The position numbers were made by a program, and so were the translations under genes. Below are positions 10,811-22,290 of a DNA stretch of 64,000 nt, one piece after another. The notes below the pieces were generated by a model. The model made no database searches. It was given only the letters and a program-made list of their open reading frames with translations, and was not told where the DNA came from. Within the stretch, counting starts at the first letter, position 1. Each line of letters begins with the position of its first letter. This DNA is from Acanthococcus lagerstroemiae (taxonomy: Eukaryota; Arthropoda; Insecta; Hemiptera; Eriococcidae): positions 43,970,955 to 44,034,954 of the forward strand of contig CM063111.1 of the NCBI GenBank assembly GCA_031841125.1. The letters run 5' to 3'.

Positions 10811-12265
10811 TCGACCCCCGTTTTTAGTACCCCAATTTGATTGGTTCATTCTATTAATTACCTACCTATTATTAGTATACATGAATATGCTCTAAGGCGG
10901 CGATATTTTGAACTTGGAGTTGTAGATATCTCACTATCATCACCACTGCCCAGTTCATCCTAATTCCTAGGCTCCAAAGTCTAAATTATAAATCAGTCAA
11001 GTTCGGTGTCTCCTTCAATCTCAGAATGATATGTTCGCTTCGTTTTTCTTTCGTACATATACCTATGAAACCTTGTGAACGGTGAATAACACATACGATA
11101 CGTGTAAAGTCGATTAATGTGGTATGTAGTAACGGAGGCGGTTTCGTGTGCAAAAGTAGTTACACGTGAAAACGCCTAGAAATGGTTTTAGTTTTAATGT
11201 ACGGCGCGCTTTCTCTTTTTTCAAACGAGTAGACTATTTCGTTAATACATCCAGCCGGTTTTTTAAACGAACATCGGCTTATATCGAATGTGCATGCGTG
11301 TACTTCGTTACACGTTGTTCAGAAATGTTTGTCTCTCCCAGCTTTATATCTTCCATTTTTAGATCAGGGTTAAGATAGCAAGGTGCTCCCCTTCAAGGTT
11401 GCTGGAACAGGTTATTACCACGAACGTCAAAAGCTCATGCAGCTCTTCAGCAAGCAGCTATTGAAGATTCTGCTGGAGGGAGATCTTGTCGAGTCTCTTC
11501 TCCAGGTGCATTTAGACGAAATGATGACTATAAATCAGAAATGGTCGAGGTGTAAAAGAGGATGACGTAAGATTGGTAGATCTGTTCCTGCCGCTGTGGT
11601 GGATTAGTACTGTTGATTTCTGTTCACAGTCACTACTACTGATGATGCTGAACGGTTTGCAAGAAAAGACAGAAAATATGGAAATGAGCGTGAATGTCAG
11701 CTGTGGAAATGGAGAAAGAGAAGGGGTAGAATTGACAAAATGCAAATTGAAGCAGCTGATGTTCATAAGAAAAGAGCGTAAGCGATGCAAAACATAATTG
11801 CCCTAATGCTTTAAGACAAATTGCTAGTAATACTGTCAAAACTGAGTTATTAATATTTCTGCGCTCATATAACCCCCTCCTCTCACTCCTCCCTCTCCCC
11901 TCGGGGAAGATATTTTTCTCATATCATATAGGTCTAGTCACTTAGGAATCTTCTACATTTCATCGCTTATTAATTTGACAACCCAACCATCAGTCCGGAA
12001 GGAAGAGGGGATACTTCATTTTTCATTTTCCATTCGCAAATCCAAATGACAAGAGTCGCCCTGGCGGGGTTCATGGCGGACTGATGAAATGCCTCATTTG
12101 AGAAAACGGTGTTCGGCCCTAAAATTGCTTCTTGAAACTTGTAAAAAAATTGTGTCGATTCTGCTCACTCTGACAAGAACAAGAATTAAGACTGGTTGAA
12201 AACAGACACATTTTGCCCCAAGCCTCATACATGGTGTTTTTATGTACTAACGTTCTGTAACCAAT
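10811..12265. other. Unassigned spacer
   Basis: Frames near 11,370-11,800 stay open in overlapping pieces but I recognise no domain. A decayed coding segment cannot be excluded. Confidence 0.35.
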
Positions 12266-12269
12266 TATT

Positions 12270-14940
12270 CCTTAATCGAGATAAGAGTCCAGTATTTTAC
12301 ATCAAAAGCAGGTACAGAGTTAGTCGGTTCTGCTAAATTTAGAATACAATCTACAGTTCTTACTTTTTTTAGGAGGATGACGGCGGGAACTGGAGAAATT
12401 GAAAACTGTTTTTTGCTAATAAACCAAAGTTCAGAAAACATGAAAATGATGACACTGGGTATCTGTCCAATCAACATTAGAACAAATATAGAGGATTTTT
12501 TCCTGTGGGGGGGGGGGGAGTGCAAAACTAGAATTGGGGAAATTGAGATTTTTTTCGCTAGTAAATCATAATTGTTGGAAATGGACGTATGTAATGACTG
12601 CCGTCCATTTGGCAACTTTTAATACGAGATTTAAAATAGAATTTCCCTGGAAACGGTACTTGTTGTTGTTGTTCACCACAATTTGAGATTAAATCTCAGC
12701 AGATTATTTTCTAATACAGGAATGAGACTGAGTAGGATAAAAGGGCATTGGATAAATCATTTCTGTCTTTCAGTAGAGAATAATAGTTAAGGAAACTGGA
12801 AGGAGGTGCAGATTAGTCCATCCTGATAAATTTGTAATTAAATCTACATCAGTTTTTCTTCCTTTGGAGAAGGTAGGTGGGAAGTGGGTAAATTTGAAAC
12901 AGGTTTTTCGCTAGGGCATCAGACTTGAGAAGAACTGAAAGTTGTGATCTTAGGTTTCTGGTCATTCTGGTCAATCAACATTTGGAACAATGTTTGTAGC
13001 AAGTGGAAAAACTGGCAATACTGTTGTCCATCGGGCTACGTTTGGAACAAAATTCAATACAGACTTTTTTGCAGGAGAGGGGCAAATATTTGAGGAAATT
13101 GGTGATCCAGAATTGAAGGAAAATAGAATAAATTACATTTTATTTTCTTGTTTACCAAAATTTGGCATGAAATTCGAAACAGATTATTCTCCTGTCGTAT
13201 AGAGGTGACTGACGGAAAGAAAAAATACAAAATTAGTCCGTCCGGCTAAATCTAGGATCAAACTGACAGCAGACTTTCTTGGGAAAGGGAGAGAGGCTGG
13301 AATTTAAAAAATTTAAATACAATTTTTTTGTAAGACAGATTTAAGAGAATATGAAAGAAAAGCTTGAGTTCCAAGAAGTTTTTTGAAGATTTTTTCCCTG
13401 TTAGAGAATGGATATAAACTAGCACTGAAGAAATTGAAATTTTTCCAACTGTAAATCATTTTTGCCATAAATGGAAGCAATTAATTAATTCTTGTCCACC
13501 TACATACATTTCAAACAAGATTTCAAATAGACTTTTTAGAGAGGGGGGGGGGGGGTAGAAATGAGAAAAATTTGACACTGTTCTTTTCTAGTGAACCGGA
13601 GTTGAAAGAGAATATGAAAATTAGAAATACCTTTGGCTTTATGTTCAGTGAGAATATGGAACAATATTTATAGCAGACTATTTCCTGTTGTGAAGGGGCA
13701 GACTAGCATAGGGGAAACCAACATTTTTTCGCTAATGAATCATAGTCACCGAGAATAGAAGTAATTTTTGTCCATCTGTTCATACTTGGAATTGAAATTC
13801 ACAAGTGGATTTTTTAGAAGAGAGGAGGGGATGGATTTAGAAGGTTGGAAACTTCGCTTTGCTAGTGAATGAGAATTGACGAAAAATGAAAGTCAAATAA
13901 TCTTTTTTGTTTGTCCGTCAAAATTCAACCCGAGATATAAAGCGGATTGTTTTGTCCAGGGAGGAGGCTAGAATCGGAAAAATTCGAATTTGTTTCATGG
14001 TAGAAAGGCATAGTTGAGGAAAATAGAAGCAATATTTTCCTTTTATTTATTTGTATCCATTCAAGATTTGGGGGGGGGGGAGGGAAATCGACGTGAACTT
14101 TTTTGCTCCAACGTGTAGAAATGGAGGGGGGCTCGTGTAAATTACTATTTGTGCTAGTGAACCACAATTATAAGCAGTGCATGAATGAATACAGAAATTT
14201 TATTTTTATCGATTTGCCCAAACTTGGAACTCAGTTTAGATCATAATTTTCTTCCACGTAGGTATATGTGGAGAAGAAGGGAGAAGGTGTAACCGGGGAA
14301 AGTGGAAACTTTGTTTCGATAACGAATGAAAGTTGAGTGAAAATGAAAATATAATGATATTTTACGCTCATTTGACTAAATTTGAAACACAGATCTTTTG
14401 CGAGAGAGAGAGTTGATATTGGAAACCAGAATTTAGGTTTATTTATTTTGTGAACCATAGTCGAGGATAATGAAGGGAAGAAATAGTTTTCATTTCTATC
14501 AATATCTATCTCAATTTGGAAATGAACTAAAATCGGACTTGGTGTTCTTGCTCTATGGGGGAGGGAGAAGCCGGAAGAGGAAATAGAAAATTTATTCTTA
14601 ATAGTAAGCCACGGTTAGAGAATATAAAGGGTAAAGAATCAGAACTCATATTTGCCATCTTACTTCAAAGGCGCAAATAGGCAAAATAGTGTACACGGGT
14701 GCAGGAATATCTCAGCTGCGCTCGTGAATGTGTGATATGTATAACATACTCCATGTTCATAGGCGCAGCAAAGATATTTCTGCACCAGTGTACAGTATTT
14801 TGCCTATTTGCACCCTTGAAATAAAATGCCAAACGTGGGTTTTGATTCATTACCCTTCATATGTACTATCAAATTTTTTTTTTGTTCCATCAGTCCGAAT
14901 TTGGAACAAGACTGAACCCTAACTCTTTATGTCAGTTAAG
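12270..14940 (+). repeat. Degenerate tandem array, about 150-bp monomer
   Basis: About 16-18 diverged monomers. The landmark GCTARTRAAYCATAGTTGAGG-like phrase recurs near 12,415, 12,555, 12,910, 13,590, 13,730, 13,860, 14,155, 14,450 and 14,600, among others. Each is followed by A-rich ATRAAA, TTTTGTCCATCTG, AAATTTGGAACAA and a GGGGGAGG-type run. Spacing is about 130-165 bp. The array is interrupted at 14,636-14,848 by a palindromic MITE and resumes after it. Open frames inside carry only array sequence. Confidence 0.75.
14636..14848. mobile_element. Palindromic MITE, copy 1 (older)
   Basis: Arms of about 90 bp begin GAATCARAACTCA and run through GGCGCAAATAGGCAAAATA and GTACACGGGTGCAGGAATAT. 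They are repeated in inverted orientation on the right with a few differences. Same family as 34,632-34,826. Imperfect palindromy continues about 15 bp beyond both ends. It interrupts a tandem array. Confidence 0.85.
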
Positions 14941-15210
14941 AAGAAGTTTTCTTTGGTAAACTGTTTTTCCTTGTTTTTTCATTTAAATGTGTTGTAACAT
15001 AGGACTAAAATGAACTTCTAAGCGTTTATCATTACTGACCTCTTCTAACCAGGGGTGATGGGAGGATGGGGAATAGGCGCGGGTAGGATAGTGGACAGAT
15101 AGACAGATCCATTCAGGCCAGGCTGATAAAGGCTGGTAGGCCATCACAGGGAAGCCCGCCGAAAATCCACGGTATCAAATGATAACAATTCGGACTAAAG
15201 AATTTTTCAC
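14941..15210. other. Unassigned spacer
   Basis: Short stretch with no recognised feature. Confidence 0.4.
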
Positions 15211-15211
15211 C

Positions 15212-15412
15212 TCGCTCTAAGTCCACCAATCTGCTCCTGTGTGACCAACACTCCCAGGTGGCCCGATACTCATACTACAACTTGAAAAACTGAATCTACT
15301 CTTGGCCCGTTCGGTCTCAAAAATTCGTCAACCTTTCTTTAAATCTACCCATCCGCTCCTGTTTTAATAACCAACATACCCAGGTGAGCTGCAACATGTA
15401 CTACAGTATTTA
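15212..15412 (+). repeat. Tandem duplication, about 128-bp period
   Basis: Two diverged units share a phrase of the form TAARTCYACC, then CGCTCCTGT or TGCTCCTGT, then CCAACA, CCCAGGTG and TACTACA. Confidence 0.6.
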
Positions 15413-16785
15413 TTCCTGGCTAATTTGGTCCCTGTGCGCGCAGTCGGATGCAAATACAAAGACAGGGTCGACCAGAAGCCAACATAAGACAAAAAGCGCA
15501 AGCAGAAAAAGGAAAAGGAAAATAAAATAATCGGGTCAAGAAAAACCAGAAACATTTTCCTGATTAACCGCCGATCGATCGGTCACCAAAACCTGCACAT
15601 TTCTGATCGACTGCTGGTTCTCGTATAACTGAACTTCCAATTCGAAAACTTGTTATAAATTCGGTATGACTTCCACTCGAGAATGCATTTGAAAGCAATA
15701 TATGCGTGCATATTGATTAAGTTGTAATTTGCTACAGCAATGTCGTCTCTCATTATCTCCGCTTGTACTTCGTATTTTACGAATTTATTATCGAAATTAA
15801 ATCCTCAATATGATCAGCTATCTAATTGATCGGCTTTATTGAACTATAAATCAATACTGGATACTCGATTCGGGCCAATTTTCAGTAGGTATAAAAATTG
15901 ATACAAGTAGCTCTTATGGCCCCTATGCGTTCGCAGGTGACCTTGATCTCGCGTACCAGCTCGCCATGTGCGTTGACTTATTACTTGTTTGTGCGATTCC
16001 TTACCCACCTTACCATTGTTTTATGACCCATTTCACAACGGGCGGTCATCACAATATTTTGCGTTGTACGACCGACGCATAACACGGTCCCATGTCACTT
16101 ATTAAAATCAATGATTACAACTATGTAGAATCGAATAGGTCTTTAATTAAATCCAACTAAGTATACAAGGTGTACCTAGGGAAAGTGTTTCCCAAGACGT
16201 GAAATAAAACATTCCTTGAAATACTTGGCGTGGGTCGTAAAAATACTATTTAATGCATTCCAGACGAGTGCCTAGTAAAGCGCGCACAGGTCTGTAACTT
16301 AATGGTTGAATTCGTACGGCCGGCGAATATTTACGAAACAGGGTGAATCAACGCAAATGTAAACATATTTCGAAGACGGCACAGACAGCTGAATGGAGAT
16401 TAGGCTGTCCGGAGGAACTGATGTATGCCTGAAGACGAATTTTGAAATCCAAACACACGACGTCCGCTTACTTGACGGCATATTGTACAGGTAACAAACC
16501 GAAAGGATTAGAATCCTGCAGCAGGACAGTGCTTCAAATCGCCCCAAACAGTGGTGTAAGTAAAGGGAAATGGGGGTTCAGGGAGGTCTTTGTTCTCGAC
16601 TGTTGATTCTCTGAAGAGCCTCCCTCCTCCAGATCAGTTCTAATGTTGAAAAAACATTTTCTGTGAAGTTTGAGCACAATTGAAAAAGGTTAACTCGTGC
16701 CGAAAGCGGAGATAAATTCTTATGGGAATCCCATTGATTTTTGAAATTTGAGTTGCAGTCGCTGGGAGGGCCCCCCATGCCTACA
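15413..16785. other. Unassigned spacer
   Basis: No gene recognised. CAGTGGTGTAAGTAAAGG at about 16,550 resembles a hAT-like left end, but no matching right end was found. Confidence 0.35.
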
Positions 16786-16789
16786 ATTC

Positions 16790-18255
16790 ATTCCCTTTCT
16801 CGGATGAGGGTTTCAATAGTTGCTAAATTCCTTTCAGGAGTCCCCCCTTTGTCCCTGTAGACTCTACTGGGCTAATTACCAGTTTTGCTCCAATTTTAAG
16901 CAAGTTCTTTACACTCCGTTCCCCTCAACCTTTGAGGCCCCACAGGGCAACTAATCGCTAATTACTCTAATTTTGAAGTTCTTTACATCGATAGTGGGTT
17001 TTTTCGTGTCACTGAATCGACTACAGGGGTTCTTTCTCCCCTCCCCATAACTCTTGAGGATTCACAAAGGGCTAATCTCCAATTACTCAAATTTCCGTAG
17101 ATTTTAAATCCTTTATGTTGTTATCTACGGAACTTGAAAATTGGTTTAATTAAAGACTAACTCCCTGTGGAGCCTTGAGAATTGAGGGGATGGAGGAATG
17201 AACCTCTGCAGCGGAGTCAGCGACCCAAGAAACCCTCCTATCGATGTCAAGAACATGGAAATTGGGCACATTAAAATAATTGTAGGTTTGCTCCCTATGG
17301 AGCCTTGAGAGATGAGGGGAGGAGCAAAAAAACCTGAAACAGATTCATCGATCCAAGGAACCCTACCATCAATGTAAATAATTTGGGAACGTGGGACACT
17401 GGAGTAATTGAAGATTGGACCCCCCATGGAGCCTCGAAGGTGAGGGGAGGGAAGAAAGAACCCCTGAAACGGATTCCGCGACCCAAGAAACCTTCCTATC
17501 GATGTCAAGAACGTGGAAATCGGGGATATTGGAATAACTAGAGATATCCCTGTAGAGCCTCGAGGGTTGAGGGGAGAGACAAAAAAGTTATAACGGATTC
17601 AACGAACCAAGAAAACCCTGGAAACTGGGAACACTGGAGTAATAAGGAATACTCCCCTATAGAAGCTCGAGGGTTGAGAGGAGGGGGAAAAGAACCCCTC
17701 TGAAACAAAAAAATTCAGTGACCCAAGAAATCCTACCATCGATGTAAAGAACTTGGAAATTTGGGACATCACAATAATTGGAGATTGGCTTCCCGTGGAG
17801 CCTCATGGGATGAGGGGAGGAGCCAAAAAACTGAAGGTTTTAAGGGTGGCTACATCAATTTTAGGTGTTATTGTTCCGTTCCCATAAACTATTCAGGCTC
17901 CACGGAAACAAACTAATTTCCCGTCAATTAATTTTGGAGCTCTTTACGTAAAGATCTTCGGGTTTTATAGGTCGCTGATTCCATTTCAGAGGGTTCTCCC
18001 CCTTACCTTCAATCCTTAAGACTCCACATGTGGCTAGTTTCCAATTACTCCGATGTCCTAAATTTTCAAATTCTTTACACTGATAATAAGGTTTTTCTTC
18101 GGTCACTGAATCCGTTTCAGGGGTTCTTTCTCCTCTCCTCTCAAACCTCGAGACTCCGTGGGGTCTAATCTCCAATTACTCCAATGTCCTTAATCTCCAA
18201 GTTATTTACATTGATGGTACGATTTCTTGGATCGATAAATCCGTTTCACACGGGA
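16790..18255. repeat. Tandem array (about 130-bp monomer) with strand switches
   Basis: The monomer carries GGAGCCTYGAGGGTTGAGGGG, ACCCCTGAAACGGATTC, CGACCCAAGAAACCC, ATCGATGTAAAGAACTTGG and GGAGTAATTG. Units are in one orientation at about 17,130-17,840 and inverted at about 16,800-17,120 and 17,860-18,250. That makes 10-12 units in three blocks. Spacing is mostly 125-131 bp, with one shorter unit. A 120-codon minus frame at 17,146-17,508 is only a read-through of the array. Confidence 0.8.
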
Positions 18256-18484
18256 AAGAAAATAATTTTTAGATTCACGTAGGAATGTTTCCTTAGCGAC
18301 TGAAGCTCAAATTCCAAAAATAAATGTTAAACTCCCCTTCTGGCACGGGTTAATCTTTTCGATTTTGCTCAAATTTTGCGGATGGTTTTCCCCTGCATAT
18401 CAGGAACTGATCTGGGGGCTGCCCGACTGAATAATGAAATTTTTTCACAAAAAGTAAATATGATTCAATCTGACTGACACGAAA

Positions 18485-18612
18485 CCACTAAACCACTAAT
18501 ACACCTTGTTGCGGAAATGCGCCATCTCTGGTCGTTCGAAGACCCGATGATTCAACGACCAAAAAGGGCGCATTTTGTACTACGAGGGTTGGGTGTACAA
18601 ACGCCCTAATGG
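18485..18612. mobile_element. Short foldback element
   Basis: AAATGCGCCATCTCTGGTCG at left is mirrored by the complement of AAAATGCGCCCTTTTTGGTC at right, about 60 bp apart. Weak pairing continues outward (TACACC). Confidence 0.5.
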
Positions 18613-18751
18613 AGATAGGGGAGAGTCCGCATCAGTGTGACACTCGGAACAGCGCGGCATTGTTCTTTTCTCTCAATTACTATTTTTATTTTATTTTTTT
18701 CTTTCTTCTAATAACAACAACACAGATAGTTTCCAATTGACATATTACATA

Positions 18752-18814
18752 TCCTACATCATTAGGAACAAAATACTTTTTTTTTTTTTTTTTCCTACAT
18801 CATTAGGAACAAAA
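18752..18814. repeat. 22-bp direct repeats flanking a poly-T run
   Basis: Perfect copies of a 22-bp phrase (starts TCCTACATCATTAGG) at 18,752-18,773 and 18,793-18,814 enclose TAC plus T16. This has the layout of a target duplication around a poly(A)-only retroposition in reverse orientation. Slippage duplication is the alternative. Confidence 0.7.
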
Positions 18815-18825
18815 ACGAATAGTTC

Positions 18826-18930
18826 CCACCGGTCACTGATGCGACACTTGAAAAGGAAGTTTCCGGGGCCGAGGGTCCGCTGTCTCAGGGACCACTCTGG
18901 AATACGTGCATCGCCATACGTCCATCAGAC
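18826..18930 (+). repeat. Dispersed repeat, partner of 34,075-34,170
   Basis: Shared order: CACTGATGCGA, AGTTTCCGG, GGTSCGSTGT, then CGCCATACGTCC or TGCCATACGTCC. Class unknown. Confidence 0.65.
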
Positions 18931-20322
18931 ATAATCAGCGAATAGTATTTTGTTACATTATAATTCTGATTTGTTGGTTCAGCACAAACGTTTGGCAGCT
19001 TCAACTTTGAGACCTCTTCCCCTATTACCAGGATGACAAAGAATTTTTTGACTGGAGCCATATAAGACCATCTCATATCATTCTGCAATCTGAAACCCGA
19101 GGAAATAGAAATTCTGAGTTCTTCATCTTATGAAATCTAATATTATTATTTCGAAATCAGCCACACCACTTTGCATTTTCTGAGCTCAGAACTAGAAGGA
19201 AGGAAGAAAAAATGAAAGAATGGATGAAAGAAAGAAAAAAAGGAAACAGGATTCGGTAAAAAAAAAGTAACAAAAAAGACTTTTTTATGAAGTGACACAA
19301 GTGACTTTTTTCATGAAGTGATAAAAGTAACACACTCCCGACCCTATCCCCTTCCCTCCCACGGGCCAAGGAAAATTAAATTTCGAGAGAAATTAATATT
19401 TCAAGTCTAAGACTCTTCTTTTTGCATTCCAAGCGAAAGTTTGGACAAACAACTAACATCCAAGACACATACACTTTTTTTCTTCTTTTTTTTCGCTAAA
19501 CAACTTAAAATTTTGGTGAGATTTATCAGATCCGCTTTTACTTTACCTTCAAAATTTTCACCTACCCTCTTCTTCAGGAAGCCATTGTATTGATGCTACT
19601 GTGCCGAAATTTCGCATAAAATATGATAAATACCCAGAGACATTGTTTGGTACAGTTGGTACAGCGATATTTTCAACAGATAAGATCACGTTTTTATGAT
19701 GGAAACATGACTGCACTTCGATAACTTTTACTTTCTCGAAAGACCTCCACGATCTCGGTGGTTCCCATGTCGCGTCCTTCCAATATCTAATTATTATAAG
19801 TATATTAACGTGTACTGTTTCCATTAATGACGGTTTGATAGTTAAGGTTTAAATTATGAGATCATGAATACAATTGACATACATTGAAAACAGACGTGTA
19901 CGTTATTTGGTTTTTTGTGTCAGTTTTGGCAGAATCAAATTATGTCATCAACAGTACGTATAGTGACAGTCGACGTGAATTTAAATTTGGCGTTCCATCT
20001 GGCCTGTTTCTTCACATGACCACCTCTGCTCTGTCATTTGTTTCTGTATCGAACACCGAGATAGACGCTAAAATTAGGCACCTAATTAGGTCGTACTTCG
20101 ACCGTCAAATAAACACGATCAAAGATGAACCAATAGGACAGGATACTCTCATTTGTGAATCCAATGAACTTGGTTCCCTTAGATTTATGCAAACTTGAAA
20201 GATAAAATTTTCTTTAGGACAAGGTCAGAAAGATGCTTCAGAATAGCTAATGATTTCATCTTGTTGAATACTGTTTTCTGTCAAGGGCATAAGCAAATGA
20301 ACACGATTTGATTTCAGGAGGG
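18931..20322. other. Unassigned spacer
   Basis: Purine-rich low-complexity stretch at about 19,190-19,280. The open minus frame at 19,558-19,824 has no secure domain. Confidence 0.4.
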
Positions 20323-20330
20323 GTTCACAT

Positions 20331-20809
20331 CAGTGGCGGATTTAAAGCAAAAAGCTCAGTCCGCAAACATATCCTATGGGACCTAACATTTTAAAGGTTT
20401 AAAAAAGGTCGTACCGATTTCAGTAGCCCCTTCCTTAATGAGAAGTCAAACAATTTAGGCAAGGTGTGTACCATTTTGGCACAAATGACTACTAGCCCCA
20501 ATTTTATTTATTTATTTTTTAAATTAGACGATCTACAAAAATGATTAGACGATTTCGCAGAGGGCCCATTGTTTTTGCAAAACAAGATTGCACGACCCTA
20601 TCAAAGGCCCCTCAGACGATTCCTAAAAAAATATCAGACGATCTCACTGAGGTCTTTTTATAGGGAAAAATACTGCACGATTTTTGCAGTCTTATTCCTC
20701 CCCCCCCCCGCAACACATAAGATGTTAGAAAGCATTAATTCGACCTTACGGATCAGCAGCATAGTGGAGGGAGCGGGGCTCGCTAGCTGTCCTGATAAAT
20801 CCACCATCG
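20331..20809. mobile_element. hAT-like non-autonomous element
   Basis: The left end CAGTGGCGGATTTA pairs with the reverse complement of the right end (CGATGGTGGATTTA), 11/14. Flanking 8-mers GTTCACAT and ATTCACCT match 6/8. Short imperfect phrases (GACGATYTC) repeat inside. No transposase is visible. Confidence 0.6.
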
Positions 20810-21009
20810 ATTCACCTTGCAAATATTAAATACTAGAATAGCAAAGGGAAGATTTTCTCCATATTTCAAGGAATGTTTCAATTATAAAACACCTCTCCCC
20901 AGGTATATACCCCGGCTCCCCACGAGGGCTCGGATTGGAATTATGCGCGTTAGAACGATGAATTGGAACGTGTTACTTAACAAAGAGCTACCAGTAATTA
21001 AAGGTAGAG

Positions 21010-22290
21010 CGTGAGAGTAAGCACTTCCTAAGAGTACGCAGCGCGAATTCAAGGTGGAAGAAACCAGGTTTGACAGTTTTGTACTCAGAATAATATAATG
21101 AAGTAGTGTTAAGTATGTTACTTAAAAAAAAAAAAACTTCCGTCACAGATACAATTAAAGTTTGTTGAGCGAAAGAAATAAAATTCCCACCAGTCCAGTG
21201 TAACATTTCACCATTGATAAAAATGTGAGGTAGCCATTTTGAAGAGAATTACATAGTTTTTTGCATGGCAACATTGGTTTTTGATAGAAATTAATTCGTA
21301 TAGCCGTACCAATGAGCTGATCCGAAACAAGTGCTCTGTGTCTAAGAATACGCAATGACTCTTCCATTCAAATAGTAATCAATCATCTGCAGTCGGTGAG
21401 AAGTACGGTCGCTTCGAAAGCACTGTGGATGTGATAATTTTGAGTTTTTGAAATTATTCGCCATGCCTCGTAAGGAAACTCAAGAGGCTGGCATTTTCAC
21501 GTGAAATATTAGATACATGTACAGACCGGGTGGCTAATGGTGAAAGTGAGCGATCGATTGCAAAAGAACTAGAAGTCAAGGAGGTGTAACGCTGGGAAAG
21601 CAATTGAAAGTGGCAAAGTAAACAAGCCACTGTGATTTCCGTTAAGAGTGATATTGGACTAACTTATTCTTTCATCATAATAGAATACTGTACCAGTAAA
21701 TTTAAGGAGATATAAATGCACTTTTATTGCAGTAGAAGAGCAACTGCTAAAAGGAACACATTTGTCTATTCGAAGGCCGGTATTATAGGATGGCAAGAAA
21801 AAAACTGATAGCATTTGATTTTGCAGGTGTGACTTTTGTAAGGAGAGGAAACAGGCTCCGAAGCAGCAAGAAAAAAGAAAAATCAAAGTTTTAAAAATTC
21901 CAACCCCTTTTTTTTTTAATTTGCAAAAAATGTTAATTCCATGTATCTTCAAATTTTTTAATATTTTTTCAATTTTGTAACCCAATTGGACCTTGAAATA
22001 TTATTCATTATTATATTGTAACATTCGATATGTTTTAAAAGTCAAAACCCTTTACTACTCAATATTATTTTAGTGGTGCGTACTCTTAGGAGCATGTTGT
22101 CCCCAAGAGTAAGCAATTTTTTTAGAAAGCTTATAACTTTTATTGTAGAGCTTTTTGTGGTTTCTTTCTCATGTGAAAAAGTTGCTGAAACATCAAAATA
22201 CTTGTTAAAAAAAACAAAAAAAAAAACGAAACGTATACTCATCATAGAAATGAAAGAGGGTGATTTTTTCACCAAGTGCGTACTCTTGGG
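21010..22290. mobile_element. Decayed DNA transposon with repeated end motif
   Basis: Six copies of AAGAGTAMGCA or close variants lie at about 21,014, 21,028, 21,342 (one orientation), 22,077 (inverted), 22,104 and 22,277 (inverted). Outer copies are in inverted orientation, as expected for TIR/subterminal sites. A small HTH-like coding remnant lies between them. No target duplication was established; family uncertain (pogo/Tigger-like is possible). Confidence 0.5.
21463..21589 (+). pseudogene. HTH-type transposase N-terminus remnant
   Basis: ATG at 21,463 gives MPRKE. A one-base shift then gives a 37-residue stretch to a stop at 21,587. It contains FSREILDTCTDRV and ANGESERSIAKELEV, which resembles the psq/CENPB-type DNA-binding helix-turn-helix of pogo-like transposases. 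No DDE domain follows. Assignment rests on the HTH pattern only. Confidence 0.35.

Noticed and set aside
17146..17508. 120-codon minus-strand open frame
   Set aside because: Its repeated blocks are the tandem monomer read through, not a protein repeat under selection.
12270..18255. CRISPR-like regular repeats
   Set aside because: Monomers are long, degenerate and contiguous with no unique spacers, and the DNA is eukaryotic.
19558..19824. Chromodomain-like string (YWKDATWEPP) on the minus strand
   Set aside because: Only a short resemblance, without the aromatic cage spacing or any neighbouring domain.
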